Positions 22,486 to 30,455 of a stretch of DNA of 64,000 nt are shown here, in pieces. Every line of letters begins with the position of its first letter. Position 1 is the stretch's first letter. The stretch is from JAGORM01 sp050255815. GTDB taxonomy: Bacteria; Patescibacteriota; Microgenomatia; Levybacterales; GWA1-39-11. The notes below the pieces were generated by a model. That model had not been told where the DNA came from, did no database searches, and saw only the letters and a program-made list of their open reading frames with translations. Position numbers and translations under genes: made by a program. Location of the stretch: assembly GCA_050255815.1 (NCBI GenBank), contig JBLMVJ010000014.1, forward strand, positions 54,582 through 118,581, written 5' to 3'.

Positions 22486-23847
22486 TCAAAAATCCTGCTT
22501 CAGGATTTCCGGATGCTTATCATGGAGAGTCAAAATTAATTCCCCAAAGAGTGAATTCACCCAGGCAAACCAATGGCGCGTATAGTGGTGCGCATCATCC
22601 ACATCTATGCTTTCATGCATATAAAATGTTGTTCCATGTGTCTTTTTCAGTGTCTTTAAGCACTCCGCTATTTCCTGCGTATCCTCTGTGGTCAGCGCCT
22701 GCATAATAGTTGCCATGGGCCAGAAATGGTCACAAATCCCTACATGCGGGGAAGTGAGTCCGCAGGCAACCTGGCCTTTTGCAAAAAATGAATTCCACTC
22801 TGAAAGGATCAGTTTCCTGGTGTTTTGGTATAACTCGTCTTGTACGCCACAAAATCCCAGGTAGGGAAGGCTTAACAGGCTGGGGATATTAGGGTCATCC
22901 ATAATGCAGCTGGAGCCAAACCCATCTACTTCATACGCATAGATTTTGCCAAATTCTTTATGGTCCACAATTCCCCACCGGGAAATTCCTTCCTCTATCT
23001 GGTTAGCAAGAAGAGAGGAGCGTTTTACTAAATCTACCGCCCCCAGTTCCTCCAGGATTGGTTTTATTTTGCGCAGGTACACTACGGCCATGGCATTTGC
23101 AGGGATGATATACGGGAACGCTGTCTCATCATCTGAGGGACGGAAGACACAGCGGGAAAGTCCGCAGCGTTTTGAAGGGTACCCATACCCGCTCAGCCGT
23201 ACGGCAGGGTGGAGGTGTCCGGAATGCGTTTTAAACTGGTACAGGAATTCATGGTTGTCTTTATTCAGCGTATTTTGCTCTATGTGGATTACTTCCAGCG
23301 CTTTATCAACCGCCTGGATCCAGCGGTCATCAAATGGGGTAGTGTCTTTAGTTTCCTCAAAGTATCCATAAGAGAGGCGGAAAAATGCTGCCAGGCTGTC
23401 CAGCTCATATTTCCGTTCAAAAACTTCTGCTTTATGGTGGTCATTTATTTCCCGCTTGAATGCATTTGCATAAGGGTCTGAGACAACACAGAGGGATTGT
23501 CTGTGGATGAGGCCTTTAAAAAGAGTTTTGATTTCCTCATCCTGTTTAATAAACCGCAGATAGGGCCATACTTGATTAACGGAATCACGCAGCCACATGG
23601 CCGGTATATCCCCGGTAACTATAAAGGTATCCGGGTGTCCTTCCCGCTCCTGATGATATACGGTAGTATCCAGCGTATTAGGGAGACATTGGGAAAACAT
23701 TCTGCGGATGTCTTCATCTGTGATCTTTTCAGAAACAGCAGTAATAGTTTTTTCAATTACGTCACTTCTGAATAGCCGTTCATGCGGTTCCGGCCGGGAA
23801 TTTAAGTGGGAAAAATTCTGCAGGTCAGGAGGATTTTTATAGGGCAT
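22486..23847 (-). CDS. GH125 exo-alpha-1,6-mannosidase family protein
   Basis: This 453-residue alpha/alpha-barrel glycosidase belongs to GH125 (formerly DUF1237), metal-independent exo-alpha-1,6-mannosidases. The family core TGDIPAMWLRDSVNQVWPYL is clear, as are YANAFKREIN, ELDSLAAFFRLSYGYF and DDETAFPYIIPANAMAVVYL. It would trim alpha-1,6-mannose from oligosaccharides in the cytoplasm (no signal peptide). TACAAT ends 6 nt before the ATG and TTGCCC lies 17 bp further upstream. The GH130 gene follows on the same strand. Confidence 0.93.
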   Translation of the reverse strand: MPYKNPPDLQNFSHLNSRPEPHERLFRSDVIEKTITAVSEKITDEDIRRMFSQCLPNTLDTTVYHQEREGHPDTFIVTGDIPAMWLRDSVNQVWPYLRFIKQDEEIKTLFKGLIHRQSLCVVSDPYANAFKREINDHHKAEVFERKYELDSLAAFFRLSYGYFEETKDTTPFDDRWIQAVDKALEVIHIEQNTLNKDNHEFLYQFKTHSGHLHPAVRLSGYGYPSKRCGLSRCVFRPSDDETAFPYIIPANAMAVVYLRKIKPILEELGAVDLVKRSSLLANQIEEGISRWGIVDHKEFGKIYAYEVDGFGSSCIMDDPNIPSLLSLPYLGFCGVQDELYQNTRKLILSEWNSFFAKGQVACGLTSPHVGICDHFWPMATIMQALTTEDTQEIAECLKTLKKTHGTTFYMHESIDVDDAHHYTRHWFAWVNSLFGELILTLHDKHPEILKQDF

Positions 23848-23853
23848 ACCATT

Positions 23854-23882
23854 ATTGTATAGAAGAATTACCGCGCGGGCAA
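23854..23882 (-). promoter_or_regulatory. Promoter of the GH125 gene
   Basis: TTGCCC (23877-23882), 17-bp spacer, TACAAT (23854-23859) on the minus strand, ending 6 nt before the start codon. Confidence 0.6.
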
Positions 23883-23904
23883 TTCATGGCACAACAATTT
23901 CCCC

Positions 23905-23920
23905 TGTGATCTTTATCACA
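23905..23920. promoter_or_regulatory. CRP/FNR-like operator candidate (perfect dyad)
   Basis: TGTGATCTTTATCACA is a perfect inverted repeat and an exact match to TGTGA-N6-TCACA. It lies between the divergent GH125 and 23954 genes, 22-37 bp upstream of the TACAAT box of the latter. Confidence 0.5.
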
Positions 23921-23953
23921 TAAATATAAATGGGCGCATATTACAATGAGGAT

Positions 23954-24442
23954 ATGAAAATGAATAGTGATGAAGGTATCTGCTGTTTTCCGCTGGATAC
24001 CTCACTTTGGGAGGAGAAAACCCATGAATGGAAAGATAAGCTGTTCTTACAGGATGAAGTAAGACAGATCATGCATATTCCTATAAATATGACTACTGTG
24101 GTAAAGCGGATGTTCCAGAAAATTGAGGATGCAGATGCTATGCCGGAAGTAAAAGATTTTTTAATGCTTGCCTATGACCCATCACCCTGGAAGTCAGAAA
24201 TATATATGACGGTTGTAAAAGATATTCCCAACGGCAAAATGGCAAAACTTTCCGGTACCTATATAAGTAAAGTTTATGATGGCCCGTACAACCAGGTCCC
24301 CAAATGGATTGAAGATATGGACAAGTACCTCAGTGCTCAAAACCAGAAAGCACTGAAATATTATTTCCATTTTGCATATTGCCCAAAATGCGTGAAAAAA
24401 TACGGGCACAATTATTGCATTGCGTTTGCGCAAGTTGCCTAA
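23954..24442 (+). CDS. GyrI-like/COG4832-type small-molecule-binding protein
   Basis: This 162-residue protein resembles a family usually annotated hydrolase or GyrI-like: an N-terminal CCFPLDTSLWEEKTHEWKDKLF, then HIPINMTTVVKRMF, LSGTYISKVYDGPYNQVPKW and a C-terminal CPKCVKKYGHNYCIAFAQ with a CxxC pair. I start at ATG 23954 rather than the in-frame ATG at 23930 because TACAAT (23942-23947) ends 6 nt before it, with GAGG in between as a possible ribosome site. Activity is unknown. A perfect CRP-like dyad lies upstream. Confidence 0.65.
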   Translation: MKMNSDEGICCFPLDTSLWEEKTHEWKDKLFLQDEVRQIMHIPINMTTVVKRMFQKIEDADAMPEVKDFLMLAYDPSPWKSEIYMTVVKDIPNGKMAKLSGTYISKVYDGPYNQVPKWIEDMDKYLSAQNQKALKYYFHFAYCPKCVKKYGHNYCIAFAQVA

Positions 24443-24451
24443 AATGAGGCC

Positions 24452-24457
24452 TATAAT
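24452..24457 (+). promoter_or_regulatory. -10 box of the 24464 gene
   Basis: TATAAT ending 6 nt before ATG 24464; the -35 is not convincing. Confidence 0.5.
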
Positions 24458-24463
24458 TAAGTT

Positions 24464-24832
24464 ATGGATGTTACGGTCTTCTTAGCACGTTTCTGGGGTA
24501 GCCTGTTTATGATCCTGGGCTTACAGTCTATCTTTCTTAAATTTTTAGGAAGAGTAATACAATACACTGAGGAAAAACCCATTACGGTATCTACGGGCTA
24601 CATTACTTTTTTATTGGGCCTGGCAACTGTTGTAGCACATAACATATGGGTTTTTGACTGGCGGGTTGCCATTACTATCCTGGGGTGGGGAACCTTGTTT
24701 AAAGGAATTGAAAAAATTGCATTCCCCAACCGCATAAACAAAGCAGCGCAATTGTTTAAAAACCAGCAAGTCTTGTGGGGCGTTGTTATTTTTCTTCTGG
24801 GCGCCTGGTTTTTTTATATGAGTTTCAGGTAA
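24464..24832 (+). CDS. Small integral membrane protein (about 4 TM)
   Basis: This 122-residue protein is mostly hydrophobic. Helices lie near residues 8-28, 42-62, 66-84 and 100-120, with the only long polar stretch around FKGIEKIAFPNRINKAAQLFKNQ. I do not recognise the family. It is the first of five closely spaced same-strand genes (24464, 24837, 25151, 25300), 4 bp before the cupin gene, so it is probably co-transcribed with them. Confidence 0.65.
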   Translation: MDVTVFLARFWGSLFMILGLQSIFLKFLGRVIQYTEEKPITVSTGYITFLLGLATVVAHNIWVFDWRVAITILGWGTLFKGIEKIAFPNRINKAAQLFKNQQVLWGVVIFLLGAWFFYMSFR

Positions 24833-24836
24833 CTAT

Positions 24837-25145
24837 ATGGACATACCTAAAAACATAAGCCAGTCTATCCAGTACCAGGAAGGCTCCGTAGTCAGCAAGG
24901 AAATAGTCAATAAGCCGGCCGGTACCGTTACCCTTTTTGCCTTTGATAAAGGGCAGGGGCTTTCTGAACATACCACCCCCTATGATGCTTTAGTCATGGT
25001 TGTTGACGGAATAGCTGACATAACGGTGAACGGCCAAAACCATGAAGTAAAGACAGGTGAAATGCTTCTTATGCCGGCCCATTCACCACACGCCTTAAAA
25101 GCTCCGGAGCAGTTCAAGATGTTACTTATCATGATAAAGTCTTAA
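24837..25145 (+). CDS. Cupin-domain protein
   Basis: This 102-residue single-domain cupin has a beta-barrel pattern with the metal-site-like motifs GQGLSEHTTPYDALVMVVDG (cupin motif 1, with His and Glu-type ligands reduced) and GEMLLMPAHSPHALKAPEQ (motif 2). Small cupins of this kind bind metals or small molecules and serve as enzymes or sensors; this one cannot be assigned. It starts 4 bp after the previous stop codon. Confidence 0.85.
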   Translation: MDIPKNISQSIQYQEGSVVSKEIVNKPAGTVTLFAFDKGQGLSEHTTPYDALVMVVDGIADITVNGQNHEVKTGEMLLMPAHSPHALKAPEQFKMLLIMIKS

Positions 25146-25150
25146 AGATT

Positions 25151-25297
25151 ATGCGGACAAAAAATTGGTATCTGGGGTTCTTTAGTCTTTTTGCCCTCTT
25201 TGCTATTCCCGGAATAGTTACCGGGAATTGGGGGACAGCCATCTGGCTTGTTTGGCTATTTTGGATTATCTTCTTTATACCAAAAAAGAAGGCTTAG
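25151..25297 (+). CDS. Very small membrane protein (48 aa)
   Basis: ATG 25151 to TAG 25295-25297 encodes 48 residues: MRTKNWYLGFF, then two hydrophobic stretches (FSLFALFAIPGIV and AIWLVWLFWIIFFI) separated by TGNWGT, and a basic end PKKKA. It resembles a two-helix membrane peptide with a positive-inside tail. It fills exactly the 154-bp space between the cupin and the 25300 gene, with 5 and 2 bp gaps, which supports it being a real gene. Confidence 0.6.
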   Translation: MRTKNWYLGFFSLFALFAIPGIVTGNWGTAIWLVWLFWIIFFIPKKKA

Positions 25298-25299
25298 TT

Positions 25300-25677
25300 A
25301 TGGATGACGCCGTAGCCCATAAATTCTTTTCAGATAACTCCGTACAGCTCCATTTATTTGATGCCATTAAGAAGTATATTTCCTCATTAGGGGTAGTAAA
25401 AATAAAAGTAACAAAGAGCCAGATTTCATTTTCTAATAAACGGCAATTTGCATGGGTTTGGCTGCCTATGCCTTGGGATACCGGAAGACCTAAAAACAGT
25501 ATTGTCCTGAGTTTTTCCCTGGGGGAGCGCGTTATGCATCCGCAGATAGTAGAGGTTGTTGAGCCGTATCCCGGGAGATTTATGCACCATGTGATTATGG
25601 AAAAAGAAGCAGAGCTGAGCGGTGCGGTTAAAAAATGGCTCCAGACTGCTTTTACATTTGGCGAAGAAAGGAATTAA
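25300..25677 (+). CDS. DUF5655-like protein
   Basis: The 125-residue protein starts MDDAVAHKFFSDNSVQLHLFDAIKKYI and contains ISFSNKRQFAWVWLPMPWDTGRPKNSIVLSFSL, a pattern like DUF5655 domains. A longer frame opens at 25228 but would overlap the 48-aa gene, so ATG 25300 is chosen. The function of the family is not known to me. The end overlaps the convergent ImmA/IrrE gene by 4 bp. Confidence 0.65.
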   Translation: MDDAVAHKFFSDNSVQLHLFDAIKKYISSLGVVKIKVTKSQISFSNKRQFAWVWLPMPWDTGRPKNSIVLSFSLGERVMHPQIVEVVEPYPGRFMHHVIMEKEAELSGAVKKWLQTAFTFGEERN

Positions 25678-26060
25678 AAATCGAATTGTTTTGCAAACTG
25701 GTCCGCTTCTTGTTCCTGCCTTTTTATCTCTTCCCTGGTTTGTTTTTCCAGCACGGAGTTGCGGTGGCCTAAAACCACATGGCCTATCTCATGCGCTATG
25801 GTGTAATAGATTTTTCCGGGGTTCTGCAGCAGCAGGTCATCACTCAAAAAAATGAGATGCTGTTTTCTCAGGTCTGAACCGGTAAAGGTAAAGGCCCAGG
25901 CGTCTTCCAGGGAAGCAAAAAACCAGCAGTTTTTTGTTATGGAGCTTATTATTTCCTCCGGCATTTTCTCCAGTGTCTCACAGACATAGCGTTTCATTTT
26001 GACATTCCCAACCAGCTTTCCTTCAAAAGAACCGTAGATTTTTTGCAGGGCTTTTCTCAT
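25674..26060 (-). CDS. ImmA/IrrE-type zinc metallopeptidase-like protein
   Basis: This 128-residue protein has the HEIGH zinc motif in IYYTIAHEIGHVVLGHRN near residue 90 and a following acidic helix EQEADQFAKQF that supplies the third ligand, as in the ImmA/IrrE (M78) group. Such proteins cleave repressors or act with toxin-antitoxin and mobile-element regulators. No partner helix-turn-helix gene is next to it. A TGC-extended TATATT box (26067-26075) ends 6 nt before the ATG. Confidence 0.8.
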   Translation of the reverse strand: MRKALQKIYGSFEGKLVGNVKMKRYVCETLEKMPEEIISSITKNCWFFASLEDAWAFTFTGSDLRKQHLIFLSDDLLLQNPGKIYYTIAHEIGHVVLGHRNSVLEKQTREEIKRQEQEADQFAKQFDF

Positions 26061-26154
26061 AAGAGCAATATAGCAATGGCTTGTAAGAGTATAGTGAGAA
26101 GTCCTGCATATCTTCTGCTAGGGTTTCAGTCTTGAGTTTCTGGGTATATACTAA

Positions 26155-28515
26155 ATGAGTCTTATGTACTCCGGGTTATCCTCATCCCAAGCTACTAACA
26201 TCCTCAAGGAGAAAGGGTTTAACGAAATACCTGAAAAACAAGAACCGTTATACCGGAAAATAATAAAGAGCTTTATATCTCCTATTGCTCTCATGCTGTT
26301 GCTTGCTTCCGGACTGTCTTTTTCTTTGCATAAAACATTTGACGGCTATTTCATCCTCATATTACTGCTTTTAAATATAGTCATTACCTTATGGCAGGAG
26401 AAAAAAGCAGACAACGCCATTAAAAAATTAAATGAACATTTGCAACAAAAGATAAAAGTGTTCAGGGATGGGCAGTGGCAATCTATTGGTTCCCGTTTTT
26501 TAGTAGAAGGGGATGTAGTCCAGCTTGCTTCCGGGGAAGTAATCCCTGCGGACGGAAAAATTATTGAAGACCATCACGTGCAAGTCAATGAATCCGCCCT
26601 TACCGGAGAATCCCTGCCAAAAGACAAGAAAGAAGGGGATGAAGTATTTTCCGGTTCTTTTATAGCCTCTGGGATAGCAATAGTTACCGTAGTTGCCACA
26701 GGGGTAAGGACCAGCTTTGGGAAAACAATTTTCTCTGTTGAGAAGATCAGGAAGCAGAGTGAATTGGAAAAAGATATTATTAATATTTCTAAATTCCTGA
26801 CGGTCCTCAGCCTGATTGCGGTTGCTATCCTGAGCATTATATTTCTGATGAGAAAGGCTTCCCTCCTAGAACTGCTTACGCTGGACCTGAGCCTCATCAT
26901 AGCAGGAATACCTATAAGCCTGCCAACTGTTATGACGCTTATCATAGAATTTGGGGTACTTGCCTTATCAAAAAAGAATGTTATAGTCCGCAGGCTTTCC
27001 GCATTGGAAGACCTGGCAAATGTAAATTTTTTACTGACTGATAAAACGGGGACACTCACAAAAAATAAAATAACTGTACGTGATATTTATGCATATGACG
27101 GTTTTACCCATAATGATGTGTTGTCCTATGCTGCTGTCATTGCTGCCTCTGAAAGTGATAACCCAATAGACGCAGCAATAACTGAAAAAGTACAAGAACT
27201 GCGCTTAAGGCTTCCTTCCTGGACTAAAAAAGATTTCATCCCTGCAGATTCCAAAAGGAAGCGAAGCACCCTCACCATACAAGAAGATGGGTCTGAAAAA
27301 GCCCTTGCCTTAGGCGCCCCCCAGATTATAGAAGATCTGTGCCGATTGGATAAAAATACGCAGAAGAAATTTAAACGGGAGGTAGAAACATTGGCCGCAA
27401 GCGGTTACCGGACACTGGCGGTGGCAGTTTCAAAAACAGGTAAAGAAGAGAATATGAAAATGGTAGGTGTTATGGCTCTTTCAGATACCCTCAGAGAAGA
27501 TGCAAAATCAGTCGTACAATTCCTTACGGAGAACAACATCCAGGTGGCCATGGTAACGGGTGACAACAAATCTATTGCCGCCAACATTGCTGCCCAGCTG
27601 GGCCTGGCTGAGAGGGAAACTATCACAAAAAAACAATTGGACTCCATGGACTGGAAGGGTATTCAGGCAAATTTTTATACCCGTGCCAGCGCCTTTGCTG
27701 AAATCCTTCCTGAAGACAAAATGCATCTGGTCCAGAAAGCAAAAGAATTTTTTGTTGTTGCTTCAAATGGGGACGGGGTGAATGACTTGCCGGCGGTTAA
27801 AGCAGCAGATGTTGGTATTGCGGTTAAAAACGCTGTTGCCGCCCTGAAGGCAACTGCAGACATTGTTCTTCTTTCAGAAGGGATAAGCGTTATCAGGGAT
27901 GCTATTATTGAGAGCAGAAAAATCTTTGAACGCATTTATACGTATTCCCTCTACAGGATTTCAGAAAGCCTGAGGTTGATTATTACTATTGCTGTTTTAG
28001 GCTTATTGTACGGGGTGTACCCATTGACAGCATTGCAAATTATTCTCATAGCGCTTTTGAATGATATCCCTATCATTTCCCTAGCTTCTGACCGGGTAAA
28101 GACAACAAACAGGCCGGCAAAGATAGATGCAAAAAACCGTTTTACGTTAAGTTCATTATATGGGTTAACCGGTGTAGCAAATAGTTTATTGCTGTTTTTC
28201 CTAGTTAGTAATATATGGCATATTGATTGGTCACTTCTTCAGACTATGTTTTTTCTCAAGCTAACTGTTTCAGGGCATTTACTGATCTATGTTGCACATA
28301 CCAAAAAACGGTGGTGGCAGTTTCTCCCCAGTAAGGGGGTTATATGGGCAACAACTCTCACTCAGTTAGTTGCAACGGGGTTTGCACTTACCGGATTCCT
28401 GATGTCCGCCAGACTTCCGTTGTGGCAGGTAGGATTTGTATGGGCATGGTCGTTAGGCTGGATGCAGGTTAGTGAAGGGATGAAGATGTTGCAGCAAAGA
28501 TGGTATAGATCTTGA
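26155..28515 (+). CDS. P3A-type (proton) P-type ATPase
   Basis: This 786-residue P-type ATPase has all catalytic motifs: TGES near residue 148, the phosphorylated Asp in LLTDKTGTLT near 296, and GDGVNDLPAVKAADVG near 540. The fourth transmembrane segment reads GIPISLPTVMT and is followed by RRLSALEDLANVNFLL, both like plasma-membrane H+-ATPases of the P3A type; LNDIPIISLASDRV also fits. It lacks N-terminal heavy-metal domains and the CPx motif. It should export protons at the expense of ATP. A second ATG lies at 26164; a TATACT box lies at 26147-26152. Calcium or magnesium transport is less likely. Confidence 0.88.
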   Translation: MSLMYSGLSSSQATNILKEKGFNEIPEKQEPLYRKIIKSFISPIALMLLLASGLSFSLHKTFDGYFILILLLLNIVITLWQEKKADNAIKKLNEHLQQKIKVFRDGQWQSIGSRFLVEGDVVQLASGEVIPADGKIIEDHHVQVNESALTGESLPKDKKEGDEVFSGSFIASGIAIVTVVATGVRTSFGKTIFSVEKIRKQSELEKDIINISKFLTVLSLIAVAILSIIFLMRKASLLELLTLDLSLIIAGIPISLPTVMTLIIEFGVLALSKKNVIVRRLSALEDLANVNFLLTDKTGTLTKNKITVRDIYAYDGFTHNDVLSYAAVIAASESDNPIDAAITEKVQELRLRLPSWTKKDFIPADSKRKRSTLTIQEDGSEKALALGAPQIIEDLCRLDKNTQKKFKREVETLAASGYRTLAVAVSKTGKEENMKMVGVMALSDTLREDAKSVVQFLTENNIQVAMVTGDNKSIAANIAAQLGLAERETITKKQLDSMDWKGIQANFYTRASAFAEILPEDKMHLVQKAKEFFVVASNGDGVNDLPAVKAADVGIAVKNAVAALKATADIVLLSEGISVIRDAIIESRKIFERIYTYSLYRISESLRLIITIAVLGLLYGVYPLTALQIILIALLNDIPIISLASDRVKTTNRPAKIDAKNRFTLSSLYGLTGVANSLLLFFLVSNIWHIDWSLLQTMFFLKLTVSGHLLIYVAHTKKRWWQFLPSKGVIWATTLTQLVATGFALTGFLMSARLPLWQVGFVWAWSLGWMQVSEGMKMLQQRWYRS

Positions 28516-28530
28516 CCCATTTTGTCTCAG

Positions 28531-28559
28531 TTGACAAATAGTTTTGTAAGAGTTATTCT
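28531..28559 (+). promoter_or_regulatory. Promoter of the 28706 gene, with a long leader
   Basis: Perfect TTGACA (28531-28536), 17-bp spacer, TATTCT (28554-28559). The predicted leader to the start codon is about 140 nt, unlike the leaderless genes around it. I see no open reading frame in the leader. Confidence 0.6.
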
Positions 28560-28687
28560 CATTTTTACCTTCATAATCTTCATAAGAAATCCCGCAAGAG
28601 GACTAAAAAGATTTGGGAAGAGTTTTAAGAGACCAATGTAGCAGTATCAGGAAAGGCAGTTTTTGAGACCGGCTGCGGAGGACAAGG

Positions 28688-28698
28688 AAAGGAGGTGA
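28688..28698 (+). promoter_or_regulatory. Strong Shine-Dalgarno sequence before GTG 28706
   Basis: AAAGGAGGTGA, complementary to the 16S rRNA 3' end, 7 nt before GTG 28706. It decides the start codon and contrasts with the SD-less genes of the window. Confidence 0.8.
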
Positions 28699-28705
28699 GT
28701 ATAGA

Positions 28706-28933
28706 GTGGGTAAGAGTAATAGCAGCATTAAATCTTCACATGTCCGTTTTGGCAAAAGAACATACTTCTTTGATGTCAACGTAACTAAAGAGGATAAAAA
28801 GTACCTCAGAATTACCGAATCAAAATTTGTAGAAGAGGGAAAACCAAGAATCTACAACTCCTTTATCCTGTTTCCTGAGAATGTAGCGGACTTCCAGAAA
28901 GGGATAGAAGAGATGGTAAGCCATCTGGCGTAA
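28706..28933 (+). CDS. PurA-like/DUF3276 single-stranded nucleic-acid-binding protein
   Basis: This 75-residue protein (SSHVRFGKRTYFFDVNVT, then KKYLRITESKFVEEGKPRIYNSFILFPENVADFQKGIEEM) matches the compact PUR-alpha-like domain of DUF3276, known from Bacteroidetes and spirochaetes. Such domains bind single-stranded DNA or RNA through a beta sheet and dimerise. The GTG start is set by the strong SD sequence. It has a long 5' leader, so autoregulation through its own mRNA is possible but unproven. Confidence 0.8.
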   Translation: MGKSNSSIKSSHVRFGKRTYFFDVNVTKEDKKYLRITESKFVEEGKPRIYNSFILFPENVADFQKGIEEMVSHLA

Positions 28934-28946
28934 AAAAACCTGTCTA

Positions 28947-28972
28947 GGGCCGCTGTAGCGCTGCAGCGACCC
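28947..28972 (+). other. Hairpin downstream of the PurA-like gene
   Basis: GGG (28947-28949) and CGCTG (28951-28955) pair with CAGCG (28964-28968) and CCC (28970-28972), with one C-A mismatch and an 8-nt loop. There is no T-tract, so it may protect the 3' end rather than terminate transcription. Confidence 0.4.
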
Positions 28973-29039
28973 CAAGTAGGCGGCGGTAGGAGAAATATCC
29001 TTCTTACAAAATTCATACAGACTTAGATTCTTCCCTCTT

Positions 29040-29048
29040 TGCTATAAT
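29040..29048 (+). promoter_or_regulatory. Extended -10 promoter (TGCTATAAT) of the 29057 gene
   Basis: TGC+TATAAT ending 8 nt before ATG 29057; this favours ATG 29057 over the in-frame GTG at 29051. Confidence 0.6.
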
Positions 29049-29056
29049 ATGTGGCT

Positions 29057-30370
29057 ATGTTAAGGGAAGGACCACCAGTTCCAGCTGAGCAGGCACAGCC
29101 GGAGGTTAAAAAGAAAAACGTTATCCAAAGAATGGGCAGGGGGAAAAGGATCCTTTTAAGCTCTGCTTTAGTAAGCGCTGCTTTTGTTGGGGGAACAGGA
29201 TATTATGCAAAATCCCATCCGGAAGAAACTTCTGATTTTCTGCGGGCAACCATAGGAAACAAAAACAGGCTTATGGTTGAAGGATGGGTCTTCAAAATAG
29301 AGGATAAGGGAAAGCAATGGAGATATGAACTGTTTGGTGGAAAAGAAAATCCTTATGGAAATACTTTTACACAAGTGAGTAATACTCTGCCTCCTGATCT
29401 GGTAACACCCACGGTTGAAGCGCCTCTTCCGCCAAACCCGTTAGATTATGTGCCTCCCTCTGTCATTCTCCCCGAAATGCCAAAGCCAAAACTGGCTACT
29501 CCTGAAGTACACCTTCTCCAGTCTCCTGCTGAGGGGGAAGGGAAATGGATTGTTAATGACCTTCCCTATGCTAACCCTGATGATCCATTAATGGTAAAAA
29601 CGTACGTCAGGCCGGATAAAGACAGGCCTTACGCAAGCCTTGCGGTCCTTTTATTAGACAAGACAAAGATGAAACTAAACCTGGTGGGCGGAACGGAGCA
29701 GCCGGGAAGAGGACCCGGAAGGATTCCTGAAAGTGACCTCAAAAACCTTATTGTAGCGTTTAACGGTGGATTTCAAAATCCGGACGGATATTTTGGGATG
29801 TTTGCCCAGGGGACTATGTATATGCCTTTGAGAAACGGAATTGCAAGCGTTGTGGTTATGGCTGACGGATCCATAAAAATGGGTGCATGGGGGGAAGGGG
29901 ACCTGGCAGTAAAAACAGATGATATGGTAGCAATAAGGCAAAACTGTGCGTTGCTGGTAAAAGGCGGAGAAGTGACTCCTGAAGCAGAAAATAAAGGGTC
30001 AAATAATGACATCTGGGGGTATATAGATAAGTCATCAAGTGCATTTATTACCTGGCGGTCAGCAATAGGAGTTACAAAAGACGGTAACCTTATTGTTGCA
30101 ATTGGAAACGACCTGTCTGCAAAAACATTAGCGTACGGTATGCAGGCTGCCGGCGCAGAAACGGCAATGCAGCTGGATATTAATTCTCCCCATTCCACGC
30201 TCATAACATATGCCATGGGAGCGGACGGAACCCTTATTCCCAAGTTTATCAGGGATAAGATGGGTGACCGGGATTTGGGCCGATTTTATAAGACACAGGC
30301 AAGGGATTTTATGTATATTACCCTTGCTGATAAATCCGGAGCATCCCCAATTCTTGCTGGTGCACGGTAA
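29057..30370 (+). CDS. Phosphodiester glycosidase (NAGPA-domain) membrane-anchored protein
   Basis: This 437-residue protein has one N-terminal membrane anchor (ILLSSALVSAAFVGGTGYYA, about residues 30-50), a proline-rich linker and a C-terminal phosphodiester glycosidase domain. Marks of the NAGPA fold are the NLIVAFNGGFQ segment, SVVVMADGSIKMGAWG, WRSAIGVTKDGNLIVAIG and the C-terminal MQLDINSPHSTL. Bacterial members act outside the cytoplasm on phosphodiester-linked sugars, for example in wall polymers or capsule. Orientation places the catalytic domain outside. Neighbouring small membrane genes may share its context. Confidence 0.88.
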   Translation: MLREGPPVPAEQAQPEVKKKNVIQRMGRGKRILLSSALVSAAFVGGTGYYAKSHPEETSDFLRATIGNKNRLMVEGWVFKIEDKGKQWRYELFGGKENPYGNTFTQVSNTLPPDLVTPTVEAPLPPNPLDYVPPSVILPEMPKPKLATPEVHLLQSPAEGEGKWIVNDLPYANPDDPLMVKTYVRPDKDRPYASLAVLLLDKTKMKLNLVGGTEQPGRGPGRIPESDLKNLIVAFNGGFQNPDGYFGMFAQGTMYMPLRNGIASVVVMADGSIKMGAWGEGDLAVKTDDMVAIRQNCALLVKGGEVTPEAENKGSNNDIWGYIDKSSSAFITWRSAIGVTKDGNLIVAIGNDLSAKTLAYGMQAAGAETAMQLDINSPHSTLITYAMGADGTLIPKFIRDKMGDRDLGRFYKTQARDFMYITLADKSGASPILAGAR

Positions 30371-30455
30371 AGTTTTAAGTCGTAACTTCTCACTGTTACC
30401 TGTTTCTTACTACCTTTTAGCTGAGCTTTTTTATTGTTGAGATAGATTGGGTATT

